From positions 1 to 19,313 of the forward strand of contig CACYKX010000031.1 in NCBI GenBank assembly GCA_902775075.1: a stretch of DNA of 19,313 nucleotides. Reading direction: 5' to 3'. Positions 1 through 8,179 of the stretch are shown here, piece after piece. Every line of letters starts with the position of its first letter. The stretch's first letter is position 1. The DNA comes from an uncultured Prevotellaceae bacterium. GTDB lineage: Bacteria; Bacteroidota; Bacteroidia; Bacteroidales; Bacteroidaceae. The notes under the pieces are model-generated. The model was not told the DNA's origin. It saw only the letters and a program-made list of their open reading frames with translations, and did no database searches. Made by a program: the position numbers and the translations under genes.

Positions 1-182
1 GTGCCGTCGTCCTCGGTAGGCACGTGAATCTGCAGGAATGCAATATCGATATTACTCAGGTCATCGAAGTAACCCTTGGGAGGGTCGCTGATAAACAGTT
101 TACACTCCGGGTTGTTATGCTCCAACCAATCTTTCAAGGCTCCGCCAACGAAGCCACATCCAATAATTCCAACGTTAATCAT
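1..182 (-). CDS. Nucleotide-sugar dehydrogenase, N-terminal part (UDP-glucose/GDP-mannose dehydrogenase family), cut by window edge
   Basis: The frame opens with ATG at 182-180 and runs off the left edge after 60 complete codons, so only the N-terminus is present. It begins MINVGIIGCGFVGGALKDWL, a Rossmann beta-alpha-beta unit with the GxGxVGxA dinucleotide-binding pattern. The stretch AFLQIHVPTEDDG further on matches the 'D-hxFIxVPTP' strand-turn typical of UDP-glucose/UDP-ManNAc/GDP-mannose 6-dehydrogenases. These enzymes oxidise C6 of a nucleotide sugar to a uronic acid in the cytoplasm, NAD-dependently. It follows the GT4 gene to its right by 44 bases and is probably the next gene of the polysaccharide operon. 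The exact substrate cannot be told from this fragment; another Rossmann-fold sugar oxidoreductase is less likely given the VPT motif. Confidence 0.72.
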   Translation of the reverse strand, partial: MINVGIIGCGFVGGALKDWLEHNNPECKLFISDPPKGYFDDLSNIDIAFLQIHVPTEDDG

Positions 183-226
183 TTGTTTGTGAAGTTTTTA
201 TTATATTTCTTTCTTCTTATTCTCTA

Positions 227-1342
227 TTATTCGTCAGTATTCATTAGACTCTCCATATAGCTCAGAGCCCTTTCACATTGTATTTTGCTGGAGAACTCTA
301 CCTCTGTCAGCGTCCTGCCTTTTGCTCCTAATCGCAGCGCATCCTCATAATTGTCTGCAATCCACTCTAGTTTTTCCGAAAAGTCAATCTCATCTCCTGG
401 CTTTGCCAAACGACAGTTGCACATATCCTTCAAAAAACGACCGATTTCACCAACATTGGTAACAACCACCGGCTTTCCAGTCGCAAGATACTCACCCAAT
501 TTTGTTGGAAATCCGTATTTTGCCTGTTCATTATTTGGACGAGCCAAGGCTAAAATCTTTGCATTCCCTAGAAGACTTGGCATTCTCTCCGGCTCTACTA
601 TCCCAGTAAAGATTACACTATCCTTTATTTTGAGTTGTTCAACTAGCGACAGAAGATAATGCTTAGCCTCATCTGATTCAAACCTACCAATTAACTTAAG
701 ACTATAATCACTATGTGTCTTATGGAAAAGCGTGAACGCCTTAAGCAAAATATCTACTCCATCTTTAAATGGACTGATTGTTCCACAGTACCCAACATAA
801 TTATCTTTAGTTTCTTCTTGATATGCATTCTTAAATCGCTCTGCATCCACGAACATATTAACTACAGCTATATTCTTTATGCCTTTCGATTCGAAATAAT
901 GCTTTAAGGAATGCGAGATGACAAACATTCCTGTCGCCCTTTTCGCTAGATATATCTTAATTCCTTCTTTTACTCTAGTAATGAGCGTTTTTTTACGCCC
1001 ATAAAAAGGCACCTCGGTACATTCATAGACAATCTTATACTTAGACTTCGGTAAATACCAGCATAATACAGGAGTACCATAAACCATTATTATACTATTC
1101 CCTGATTGATAATGTTTTTTTATTGAAGACGCCATCTCTCTTGCAACACCACTGTGGTGTGGAGCTACTGCCTCTACTACCTGCACATTATTAAGCTGGG
1201 GTAATTCTTGTTTTCTTTCACTTCCTAGAATCAATAATACCTCAAGTCCAGCATCTACGAATCCTTTCGCATAGGCGATAATACGGTTAGTCGCAGCTGT
1301 TGAGGGCTGATATAAATGAGCGATAATAATTCTTTCTATCAT
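227..1342 (-). CDS. GT4-family glycosyltransferase (group 1), polysaccharide assembly
   Basis: A 371-residue GT-B fold glycosyltransferase. The N-terminal half opens with a strand MIERIIIAHLYQPSTAA and a helix carrying ATNRIIAYAKGF, as in many GT4 enzymes that begin with a 'P..GG..R' loop. The C-terminal nucleotide-binding domain starts near residue 184 with GYCGTISPFKDGVDILLKAF. The family's donor-site signature is at residues 276-295 (KYGFPTKLGEYLATGKPVVV), where the usual first Glu of EX7E is not conserved but the second, in LGEYLA, is. It would transfer one sugar to the undecaprenyl-linked repeat unit on the cytoplasmic face. It lies 9 bases after the polymerase gene, in the same operon. 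Donor and linkage cannot be predicted. Length is normal for the family. Confidence 0.88.
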   Translation of the reverse strand: MIERIIIAHLYQPSTAATNRIIAYAKGFVDAGLEVLLILGSERKQELPQLNNVQVVEAVAPHHSGVAREMASSIKKHYQSGNSIIMVYGTPVLCWYLPKSKYKIVYECTEVPFYGRKKTLITRVKEGIKIYLAKRATGMFVISHSLKHYFESKGIKNIAVVNMFVDAERFKNAYQEETKDNYVGYCGTISPFKDGVDILLKAFTLFHKTHSDYSLKLIGRFESDEAKHYLLSLVEQLKIKDSVIFTGIVEPERMPSLLGNAKILALARPNNEQAKYGFPTKLGEYLATGKPVVVTNVGEIGRFLKDMCNCRLAKPGDEIDFSEKLEWIADNYEDALRLGAKGRTLTEVEFSSKIQCERALSYMESLMNTDE

Positions 1343-1351
1343 ATAATCTAA

Positions 1352-2449
1352 CTATGGTATATATGGAGCCGAGAAAATTGTATGGTAATGTAAGAATGTA
1401 ATAAAATAGCTTTTCGTTGATTTGTTATAGAGAATATAAAGCGCGACTACAATCAAAAAGAAAACAATAATAGTGTTAAGGTTTTTCGGATTCTTATTAA
1501 ATGATAGGATGATGCATATGATGAATATGGGGTTCAGAATAGTCAAATAACGATCACTAATCAAGGATTGTCCAAATATGAGACTCAGAGCAGCCGCAAA
1601 GAATGCTATTTTATATAGTATAATGTTCTCTTCATTCTGTTCCTTTTCCCCAGATTTTGCAATATAAAACAATATTACAAAAGAAATAGCCCTAAAGATT
1701 AGAGTATTAATTGACTGTCCTGTTCCTCCGATTTCTCTTTCTGAATATCGCTGTAACTCTTCAATACTATCCATCACAGCCGTTGTGATAAACTCTATCA
1801 CCTGATTTTCACCTGTTGCCACACTCAAAAGAGCCATTAGGCCCATTGCCGCCAACACCAAATTACTAAAAATAATGCTTCGATTCTTTGTGTTGAGAAA
1901 AACAAACAAGACCAGAATAATTGACGAAGTATGGAACTGCGCCGCTAAAATAATTAGGGCTACATAGATAACTCTTTTCCTTTTAAGAAGGAAATACAAT
2001 GCGTACAAAAAAATGGCGGCACATAAAGTAGTTCTCATTGCGACAAGACTACTTAAGAAGTAATCCGAGCGAATGAAAAGATACAAAATAGCAATCCAGT
2101 AATATGAGGGCGAAATGTATCGACCTAAAAAATAAGTAGTGGGAATAAACCACAATATTGCAAGAAAAACAACAAAAGCTGTAAAGTTTGGAAATAGACT
2201 CAATAGCATTAGGAATGGCTTTTCAACAGTCATTCCTTTTCCAACATAGTTATCTATATCAACTCCTTGTATAGAATCATAAATCTCGTGATAGTTAAAG
2301 TAATCTGGGCCAAATTCATATCTTATTGCCGCAAAAACAAATGCGGCTATCATTGAGAATATAAAAGCTTTTCTCGAAGATTTGGGGTTCGTTCTAAAGA
2401 AATAGCACAAAATTGTTAAGAACAGGCCCAGCGGTAAAAATACATTCAT
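1352..2449 (-). CDS. EpsG-family O-antigen/capsule polymerase (Wzy)
   Basis: A 365-residue, very hydrophobic protein with about ten predicted membrane segments, starting at residue 1 (MNVFLPLGLFLTILCYFF) and ending with several closely spaced helices. The first loop carries RYEFGPDYFNYHEIYD (residues 43-58), the 'R-G-DY--Y' motif characteristic of the EpsG branch of Wzy polymerases. The paired segments LFIRSDYFLSSLVAMRTTL and the later SLIFGQSLISDRYL also fit this family, whose members have conserved charged residues in outer loops. It would join lipid-linked repeat units into polymer on the periplasmic face of the inner membrane. It is the only polymerase candidate in the window and sits between two GT4 genes, downstream of the flippase gene. 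Polymerase sequences diverge strongly, so the call rests on topology, motif and context. Confidence 0.85.
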   Translation of the reverse strand: MNVFLPLGLFLTILCYFFRTNPKSSRKAFIFSMIAAFVFAAIRYEFGPDYFNYHEIYDSIQGVDIDNYVGKGMTVEKPFLMLLSLFPNFTAFVVFLAILWFIPTTYFLGRYISPSYYWIAILYLFIRSDYFLSSLVAMRTTLCAAIFLYALYFLLKRKRVIYVALIILAAQFHTSSIILVLFVFLNTKNRSIIFSNLVLAAMGLMALLSVATGENQVIEFITTAVMDSIEELQRYSEREIGGTGQSINTLIFRAISFVILFYIAKSGEKEQNEENIILYKIAFFAAALSLIFGQSLISDRYLTILNPIFIICIILSFNKNPKNLNTIIVFFLIVVALYILYNKSTKSYFITFLHYHTIFSAPYIP

Positions 2450-2471
2450 TATCTACTTCAGGAAATAATGT

Positions 2472-3647
2472 TTATTGACAATTGTCAAAAACTCGATTAT
2501 ACAATATCTCCAACTGATTCTCATTATCATAGGAATATTTTCCGACTTGTTTTTTTAAATCGGTGTAATATGCTTTATCGATAATAATCCTATATAATTC
2601 GTCGCTAATCCATTCTCTAGGAGCTACAATTCCACCTTGCTTATTAGATAAAAATTCATCCGCGCCTTTATAATTGACAGACAAAATTGGCACACCAAGT
2701 GTTCTAGCTTCTGCAAATGTATGGTTAAATGTTTCTGATTCGGAAAGACAAACAAGCAAGTCACTTAATGCAAGATAAGGATAGGGATTTGGTTGGTGTC
2801 CAAGCATAATTACCTGCTCCTTGAGATTATCATTTGCAATAGTTCTTTTCAATGTCTCAAAGTCCTCAGGATAACGAACCGTCGGACCGCCAATAATAAT
2901 CCAGCGAAAATTCACCCCGCGCTCCTTTAACTTCAGAGAAATCCCCGGTATCTCGTTAAAATGCTTTACCTTGTCAATTCTTCCCAAAGACACTATAGTA
3001 AAAACACTCGGATCCTTCCGGAAGTCGACATCTATTCTTGATAAAGAACGTATTCTTTCCTTGTTTACAAGGTTATATATATAAATAGACTTATATCGAT
3101 ACTGTGGCATCACCTTCAAGAAACCCTCCATCGCAGTCTTTGACACATTCACTATCACATCAAACTTATCATACAACTCTTCCTCTTTTGGAGTATTAGT
3201 GACAGATAAATATCGAGCATAGTCGGATCTAACCCACGCCACTCTTCTCGTGTCTTTGAAATACTGGACGAACCTTGTTGCTTCGCCTTCTTGAAATGCA
3301 ACAACACAATCATATTTATTCTTTGATAAATCTCGAACACGCTTTCGGTCGTAGATAGCTGCCACATCAATGCCTAAATGACCCATCCACTTCTTTATGA
3401 GACTCAAGAAAGAGCGAATCCCCACATCCTTGTTTGAAGAAGAGCCAACCTCAGCACTATTTTCCGTCAGCGGATTCAGTACATTGCCATATTTAGCAAT
3501 CTCTTGCCCCATAGGCCCTTTGGGATTAAGGGCATAGACGGAGACATTATACTTATCTCTATCGATAAATGGTAACAAACTGATTAGAGACGTGTTGGTT
3601 CCACCAACAGTAAAAGCAGGAACAACAAACAGAATATTCTTCATCAA
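2472..3647 (-). CDS. GT4-family glycosyltransferase (group 1)
   Basis: A 391-residue GT-B glycosyltransferase. The N-terminus MMKNILFVVPAFTVGGTNTS holds the usual glycine-rich acceptor-side loop (GGTNTSLISLLPF, residues 15-25). The second Rossmann domain begins about residue 217 with FTIVSLGRIDKVKHF, a typical 'vGRl...K' start. An intact EX7E motif is present as E305...E313 in SESETFNHTFAEA, followed by LGVPILSV and GGIV, which bind the nucleotide-sugar donor. The start ATG overlaps the stop of the acyltransferase gene to its right by 4 bases (3644-3647), which implies translational coupling and supports this start. It adds one residue to the repeat unit in the cytoplasm. The C-terminus is short and of normal length for the family. 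The sugar transferred is unknown. Confidence 0.9.
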   Translation of the reverse strand: MMKNILFVVPAFTVGGTNTSLISLLPFIDRDKYNVSVYALNPKGPMGQEIAKYGNVLNPLTENSAEVGSSSNKDVGIRSFLSLIKKWMGHLGIDVAAIYDRKRVRDLSKNKYDCVVAFQEGEATRFVQYFKDTRRVAWVRSDYARYLSVTNTPKEEELYDKFDVIVNVSKTAMEGFLKVMPQYRYKSIYIYNLVNKERIRSLSRIDVDFRKDPSVFTIVSLGRIDKVKHFNEIPGISLKLKERGVNFRWIIIGGPTVRYPEDFETLKRTIANDNLKEQVIMLGHQPNPYPYLALSDLLVCLSESETFNHTFAEARTLGVPILSVNYKGADEFLSNKQGGIVAPREWISDELYRIIIDKAYYTDLKKQVGKYSYDNENQLEILYNRVFDNCQ

Positions 3648-4186
3648 AAATAGATTCCTTTAGAGTTTCCAGTGTAGTTATAATATCTCATCAAAGCTTG
3701 ATCTTTCTCTTTACCCTTCAAATGACCGAGATGAAGTGATTCTTTCTGGATCTTTTCAAAGTATTCATCGCAGGTTTTTATCACCTTCGCAGGAGTTCCA
3801 ACTGCTACCGAATTGTCAGGAATGTCACGAGAAACTACTGCACCAGCCCCAATAACAACATTGCTCCCAATGTGCACGCCAGGGAGAACTATCGTATAAC
3901 TGCCTATATACACATTGTCGCCAAGTGTAATAGGTTTAGTTATCTCCAAATCCGGTACTCTGTCTCTAAATAACAAAGTTCCACCATCGTGGGTAATAAA
4001 AGCAACACCAGCTGTAATATGACAGTTTTTACCAATGGTTATCAACCACGGTTCTGTACCCCAACTGACATCTCCATAGATTCTGCCGTTTTCAAATCCG
4101 TTCACACCTATTTTTTTTGCATAAGCAACTGGATTTCGCCTAATAAGGACGAAACGATATATTTTTCTCCAGATACGTTTTATCAT
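3644..4186 (-). CDS. Left-handed beta-helix acyltransferase, WcaF/serine acetyltransferase-like
   Basis: A 180-residue hexapeptide-repeat acyltransferase, probably an acetyl-CoA-dependent sugar O-acetyltransferase. The repeats begin near residue 48 (LITIGKNCHITAGVAFITHD) and resume at about 87 (ITLGDNVYIGSYTIVLPGVHIGSNVVIGAGAVVSRDIP), closing with the family's exit motif VAVGTPAKVI (127-136). H66 in ITHDGG is the likely catalytic histidine, as in other members where the His follows a hydrophobic turn and precedes D-G-G. Insertion of about 17 residues between the repeats (LLFRDRVPDLEI) forms the usual protruding loop. It overlaps both neighbours by 4 bases, the GT56-like gene on the right and the GT4 gene on the left, so it is coupled to the transferases and probably decorates the repeat. 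The substrate is unknown. Confidence 0.88.
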   Translation of the reverse strand: MIKRIWRKIYRFVLIRRNPVAYAKKIGVNGFENGRIYGDVSWGTEPWLITIGKNCHITAGVAFITHDGGTLLFRDRVPDLEITKPITLGDNVYIGSYTIVLPGVHIGSNVVIGAGAVVSRDIPDNSVAVGTPAKVIKTCDEYFEKIQKESLHLGHLKGKEKDQALMRYYNYTGNSKGIYF

Positions 4187-5325
4187 ATTTCTTCAGTTAA
4201 TCTGTTTATGACTGAATTATACAGCTGATAGCACTTGCTTCTGTATTTAGACCAGACAATATAATTGTGTTCTGCCTCCTTCTCACTTAACGGAGTACTA
4301 ATCTCATATTCATTCATCTTTTCAATTGTATATACAAAACACCCCATTTCCTTCAGGTAACGATAGACCATACTATCCTCGAAGAAAAACAATTTGATTC
4401 CCCTCTGAATACATAGAATGACGTTTCCTAATGCTTGCTGGCGTATTATGCCAAACAATGCGAAACGACATTTATCCAGAATCCGATTATATTCGTCAAA
4501 GGGGAGATAATCTTCTAAAAACACTATCTCATTATGTACTGAGCAAATATGATCTTTAAGATAATTACGATAAACAATATCACCGTAATTAACTGGAAGA
4601 ATAATTGTTCGCTTAATGATTTTAGTGTTTTTAATTGCACTCCAGACATCCAAGTGGTTGTTACTTATTGATGCTGAATTTCCTAGCAGTATACTCCCTG
4701 GAGCAACATTCTTCTGAGGCAGAATAAAATCATATTTACGGTTCGATGTTGGGTCAGAAAACAAATGAGCTTTGAAGCCATAATTATTTACCAACATATC
4801 GTACTCTTGAGGTATTACTGGTATGTAATAATCAATTCTTGACAAAGCCTTTCTTCGACAATGCTCTAGATAATGTGCCTTTACTATGGCAATAATACGT
4901 CTATAGATATTCCCATTGTTATGATTATTAGCATCGTGCTCATCAATATACCTTTTTGTCTGGGCTTTATATAAGTCAAGTGTAAATAGCGGTCTAAAAT
5001 AAGGCAATCGGCTCCTATATAAATCATATCCCCAGGACCACCAAATAATCTTTTTACTCTTAGGAATCCAGCTTATCGAACGCCATATTGTTTCTGGTAT
5101 GGAATGATAATATACCACATCATAATTCCCCTGCTTAAGCAAATGTTTCAGTTCGGATACTGTAACCGAACGAGCTTTATCTATGAGCGTGATATATTTG
5201 AATGGCTTCTTTGTCTCATTGATTACCACACTTTTATTCACCAAACGCTGGTCGGATTCAAAGAGGGTAATAAGGCGGTCAAAGAACTTATCGTCCTTTG
5301 TTATGTGTAAAATCCTAATTGGCAT
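4183..5325 (-). CDS. WecF-like glycosyltransferase (GT56, Fuc4NAc-transferase family)
   Basis: A 380-residue protein recognised as a GT56 relative. The N-terminus MPIRILHITKDDKFF matches the 'HI...D.KF' opening of WecF. VYYHSIPETIW (71-81) and IIWWSWGYDLY (93-103) match the conserved 'W..WG.Dly' region. GNSASISNNHLDVW (215-228) matches 'GNSgdpsNnH', and EDYLPFDEYNRIL (271-283) with FGIIRQQALGNVILCI (291-306) matches the 'RQQgiG' donor region. WecF transfers 4-acetamido-4,6-dideoxygalactose from dTDP-Fuc4NAc in enterobacterial common antigen. Here a similar dTDP-4-amino-sugar donor is plausible because rmlA and a 4-aminotransferase gene are in the same operon. It overlaps the next acyltransferase by 4 bases and the previous one by 1 base. 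The donor is an inference. Confidence 0.82.
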   Translation of the reverse strand: MPIRILHITKDDKFFDRLITLFESDQRLVNKSVVINETKKPFKYITLIDKARSVTVSELKHLLKQGNYDVVYYHSIPETIWRSISWIPKSKKIIWWSWGYDLYRSRLPYFRPLFTLDLYKAQTKRYIDEHDANNHNNGNIYRRIIAIVKAHYLEHCRRKALSRIDYYIPVIPQEYDMLVNNYGFKAHLFSDPTSNRKYDFILPQKNVAPGSILLGNSASISNNHLDVWSAIKNTKIIKRTIILPVNYGDIVYRNYLKDHICSVHNEIVFLEDYLPFDEYNRILDKCRFALFGIIRQQALGNVILCIQRGIKLFFFEDSMVYRYLKEMGCFVYTIEKMNEYEISTPLSEKEAEHNYIVWSKYRSKCYQLYNSVINRLTEEI

Positions 5326-5927
5326 TATTTCTGGTATTGCTGAAAGAATTCTTCCAATTCCTCTCGTGCGTATCTCTCTTCCGGTTTATACAACTGCAAT
5401 TCGTGTTCAAGTATCTGATCTATTGTCCAATAAAACTTTATAAATTTTGCAGGCACGCCACCGACTACGGCATAAGGAGGTGTGGATTTCGTAACTACAG
5501 CCCCTGCTGCAACCGTTGCGCCTCGCCTTACTATCACCCCCTGAAGGATTGTAACATTTACTCCTATCCAACAATCCTCCTCAATCATCACATCTTTGTT
5601 GTAACCCTCTGGTTTTTCGTCTTGTTTAATATTTTTGAAAAAACGTCCAACTACCCGAATATGATTACCTGTAAGAATTGTTAATCCACGGCCAATACCA
5701 ACGTGCGACTTTATAGTAACCTTATTAGTTGGAGCAACAATTATTGCCTTTCTTACAGATACGTCATCTCCTATATAAACATTTTTCGGACCAATTATTT
5801 TAGTTGGGTTTTCTATGTACGAATGCTCTCCACAGTATCCAATCTTATTCTCCCAATTTTGGTAGTAGCCATTAGCAAAACTATTCAAAGCCCGAAGCAT
5901 CTGAATCGGATGAATTCCTCTAAACAT
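5325..5927 (-). CDS. Left-handed beta-helix acyltransferase (maltose/nodulation O-acetyltransferase-like)
   Basis: A 200-residue hexapeptide-repeat acyltransferase. The first 30 residues (MFRGIHPIQMLRALNSFANG) form a helical cap, followed by coils such as NPTKIIGPKNVYIGDDVSV (40-58) and VTIKSHVGIGRGLTILTGNH (70-89), in which H89 is the likely catalytic histidine. A loop (RFFKNIKQDEKPEGYN) then leads to VMIEEDCWIGVNVTILQGV and the closing AVVGGVPAKFIK (153-164), the standard signature of the maltose-O-acetyltransferase/NodL/CysE superfamily. A charged C-terminal helix follows. It shares one base with the start of the GT56-like gene and lies 9 bases after the flippase gene. It would acetylate a sugar of the repeat. 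The substrate and position are unknown. Confidence 0.87.
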   Translation of the reverse strand: MFRGIHPIQMLRALNSFANGYYQNWENKIGYCGEHSYIENPTKIIGPKNVYIGDDVSVRKAIIVAPTNKVTIKSHVGIGRGLTILTGNHIRVVGRFFKNIKQDEKPEGYNKDVMIEEDCWIGVNVTILQGVIVRRGATVAAGAVVTKSTPPYAVVGGVPAKFIKFYWTIDQILEHELQLYKPEERYAREELEEFFQQYQK

Positions 5928-5936
5928 AGCAATATC

Positions 5937-7379
5937 TTATTTTTTTAATGAATGAATAATCTTAATTAACTCATTGTACTCGACTGGTTTTATTATCACA
6001 CAAGCCATATAGAAAAAAACTCCACCGACAATTAATTGAATTGGCAGTATAATCCAATTTGAAAAAGGAAGAAAGTGCAGAAGCCACACAATAATTCCAA
6101 TTATCCCGGAAAGAATATAACTGAATGACACATCCTTAATTTGCATCCAAGAAGAATACCCTAGTTGTTTTCCAGTGAAATAAGAATTTAAGAAAAACGC
6201 AATAACATTGACAGCCAGTGCTGTATACAGCATCGGAAATATACCTACAAAAGCACCAATAAATAAAGGGGCAAGATTAATGATTTTTTTTATAACTTCA
6301 AGGATTAGAAACAAATCACTTCTCCCTTGAACCTGCAACATATTCAAATTAATTGCGTGAAGAGGATATAGAGAACCAGCTATACAGATGAGCGGTAAAT
6401 ATGTGGCAGCCTCGTTCCACTTGGGGCCAATAAGACAATACAAAAGCGGCCCGGATGTTGCGGACAGCAAGAACATACAAGGAACAGTTGCAAACATCGT
6501 GACCTTAATGATACGTCTATAAGCATCAATCATTCTTTTTCTATCATCTTGTATGGAACTGAGTACCGGAAAAGTAACACGTTGAATAACAGACGTAAGA
6601 TTACTGGAAAATAAATTAGAGAACTGTTTCGCTCTTGTATACTGGCCTAAGGTAGCTGGAGAATAAAACTTGCCTACCACAACCTGATAAAGTTCCTTCC
6701 ATACTGCATCTAAAAGACCACTTACCATTATTTTCCATCCATAGCCAAAAAGGCTCTGGAAACTATCTTTAGCAAATCGAAGTTTTGGTATCCACTTATT
6801 TGTTATCCATAATGCAATAGTCCTAGTGAGCTGACTACTAAGCCCTTGGGCAACCAAAGCCCAGACACCGAACCCCGTCAAAGCCATAACAATACCAATT
6901 ATGCCACTTAGAATGGATGCAATAACTGTTATGACAGTCTGTGACTTAAAGTCTATTCTTTTGGTTAGTTTTGTCTGCTGAACAATCGCCAAGGCCCCGA
7001 TGATGATGCCAATTGAAGATATTCTTGTTAGAGATGATAATTCTTCGCGGCCGAAGAAAGCTGATATATATGGGGCAAGAATATAGATAAATAAGTATAG
7101 AACAAAACTTAGACCAAGGTTAACAATAAATGCTGTGTTGAAATCATCTTCCGTCGCATCCTTCTTTCGAATCAGCGCAGAAGAAAACCCCCCATTAACT
7201 ATAGCCGTGCAAATAGAAGAAAAAATAGCCACTATTCCAATAAGGCCATAGTCGTCTGGCGATAGAATTCTCGCCAGAACAATACTAACGATGAAATGAA
7301 CAGCATATTGGGCTACATTATCTATTGCACTCCATGCCGTACCTCTTACTGTCTTATCTTTTAAATTCTGTTCAGACAT
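5937..7379 (-). CDS. Wzx-type polysaccharide flippase (MOP/PST family)
   Basis: A 480-residue membrane protein of the polysaccharide transporter family. It opens with a basic stretch and KDKTVRGTAWSAIDNVAQYAVHFIVSIVLARILSPDDYG, the classic WzxC/TuaB/Lsg-type start, in which a 'GtawS...q' motif precedes transmembrane segment 1 and 'ARiLsPedYG' closes segment 1. About twelve to fourteen hydrophobic segments follow, for example FVLYLFIYILAPYISAFFG and IIGIVWLLHFLP near the end. It carries undecaprenyl-linked repeats across the inner membrane for the EpsG-type polymerase encoded to its left. The length is normal. The start is preceded by 86 untranslated bases after the next upstream gene, which hold a hairpin. 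Substrate range cannot be inferred from sequence. Confidence 0.92.
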   Translation of the reverse strand: MSEQNLKDKTVRGTAWSAIDNVAQYAVHFIVSIVLARILSPDDYGLIGIVAIFSSICTAIVNGGFSSALIRKKDATEDDFNTAFIVNLGLSFVLYLFIYILAPYISAFFGREELSSLTRISSIGIIIGALAIVQQTKLTKRIDFKSQTVITVIASILSGIIGIVMALTGFGVWALVAQGLSSQLTRTIALWITNKWIPKLRFAKDSFQSLFGYGWKIMVSGLLDAVWKELYQVVVGKFYSPATLGQYTRAKQFSNLFSSNLTSVIQRVTFPVLSSIQDDRKRMIDAYRRIIKVTMFATVPCMFLLSATSGPLLYCLIGPKWNEAATYLPLICIAGSLYPLHAINLNMLQVQGRSDLFLILEVIKKIINLAPLFIGAFVGIFPMLYTALAVNVIAFFLNSYFTGKQLGYSSWMQIKDVSFSYILSGIIGIIVWLLHFLPFSNWIILPIQLIVGGVFFYMACVIIKPVEYNELIKIIHSLKK

Positions 7380-7442
7380 TTCGAAATTACTGTAAATCCC
7401 GCCCCTTTATTCTAACGACATTACATACTATAGCCTTCGACC

Positions 7443-7471
7443 TATAATGAGTTTAGACGCAACTCACTATA
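7443..7471 (-). promoter_or_regulatory. Stem-loop across the stop codon of the 7467-8174 gene, before the flippase gene
   Basis: The plus-strand arms TATAATGAGT (7443-7452) and ACTCACTATA (7462-7471) pair over a 9-base loop. In the minus-strand transcript this is a 10-bp stem with one G-U pair. The left-hand side of the stem includes the TAG stop of the acyltransferase gene (7467-7469). No run of T follows on the minus strand, so it does not look like an intrinsic terminator. Its place, at the only sizeable spacer (87 bases) between the flippase and the modification genes, suggests an mRNA processing or stability element, or translational shielding. That function is inferred. Confidence 0.4.
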
Positions 7472-8174
7472 AACCTTCACAGACTATTTCCATTCTGGAA
7501 ACGGTTTCTTCATTGATGTCGCTATGAATAAGCCAATCAATATTCTCACGGAGAACTTCATCGGGCCAGTTCCACCACTGAATCTTTTCAAGTCGCTCAA
7601 TAAACTCAGGGGCACAACGATAGCCAATAACCTTTGCAGGAATGCCGACAGCTATTGCATAAGGAGGGACATCGTGAGTGACGACAGCTCCACCACCTAT
7701 AACAGCACCATCTCCGATTTTGACTTTGTGAAGAACTTGAGCACCTGCGGCAATCCACACATCATTGCCAATTTCGCACAAGTCGTGGTTAATGGCAACG
7801 GGAATCTTTCCACCACCATTAAGCAACTGGTTCATACGAAACTCTGGCATTGTGGTTACTTTGTGATAATCGTGGTCGAATCCTCCGACATCTACATTCC
7901 GGCCAAGTGAACAGAAACGTCCGAGTTTCGTAAAATTCATCGTAAGGTTAATCCCTGCGTATGAATACTTTCCAATAATACTGTCATTAACATAACTGCG
8001 ACGGTTAATAGCAACATTATTCTCGAATTTGCTGCGCTCGATGGTTGTGTCATCGCCGACGGAACAACCATCGGCCATGACACAATCACTTACGCTGGCA
8101 TTTCGGAATATCTTAACTTTGCCCAACTGTGAGTTCTTCACCTGGGCTGTATCGTGAACAAATGATTCCGCCAT
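7467..8174 (-). CDS. Left-handed beta-helix acyltransferase of the VAT/CatB (xenobiotic acyltransferase) type
   Basis: A 235-residue hexapeptide-repeat enzyme. Coils run from VHDTAQVKNSQLGKVKIF at the N-terminus through SIIGKYSYAGINLTMNFT (65-82) to CEIGNDVWIAAGAQVLHKVKIGDGAVIGGGAVV (133-165). H101 in GGFDHDYHKV is in the place of the catalytic histidine of VAT-type acetyltransferases. The exit motif is AIAVGIPAKVIGYR (173-186), and the C-terminal IQWWNWPDEVLRENIDWL (198-215) is the characteristic helix of the Vat/Cat family. It begins 5 bases after the GNAT gene and ends in a stem-loop. It probably acetylates a sugar hydroxyl or amine, as in PglD/NeuD-like modifications, though it lacks their N-terminal nucleotide-binding domain. 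Substrate unknown. Confidence 0.86.
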   Translation of the reverse strand: MAESFVHDTAQVKNSQLGKVKIFRNASVSDCVMADGCSVGDDTTIERSKFENNVAINRRSYVNDSIIGKYSYAGINLTMNFTKLGRFCSLGRNVDVGGFDHDYHKVTTMPEFRMNQLLNGGGKIPVAINHDLCEIGNDVWIAAGAQVLHKVKIGDGAVIGGGAVVTHDVPPYAIAVGIPAKVIGYRCAPEFIERLEKIQWWNWPDEVLRENIDWLIHSDINEETVSRMEIVCEGL

Positions 8175-8179
8175 ATCAG

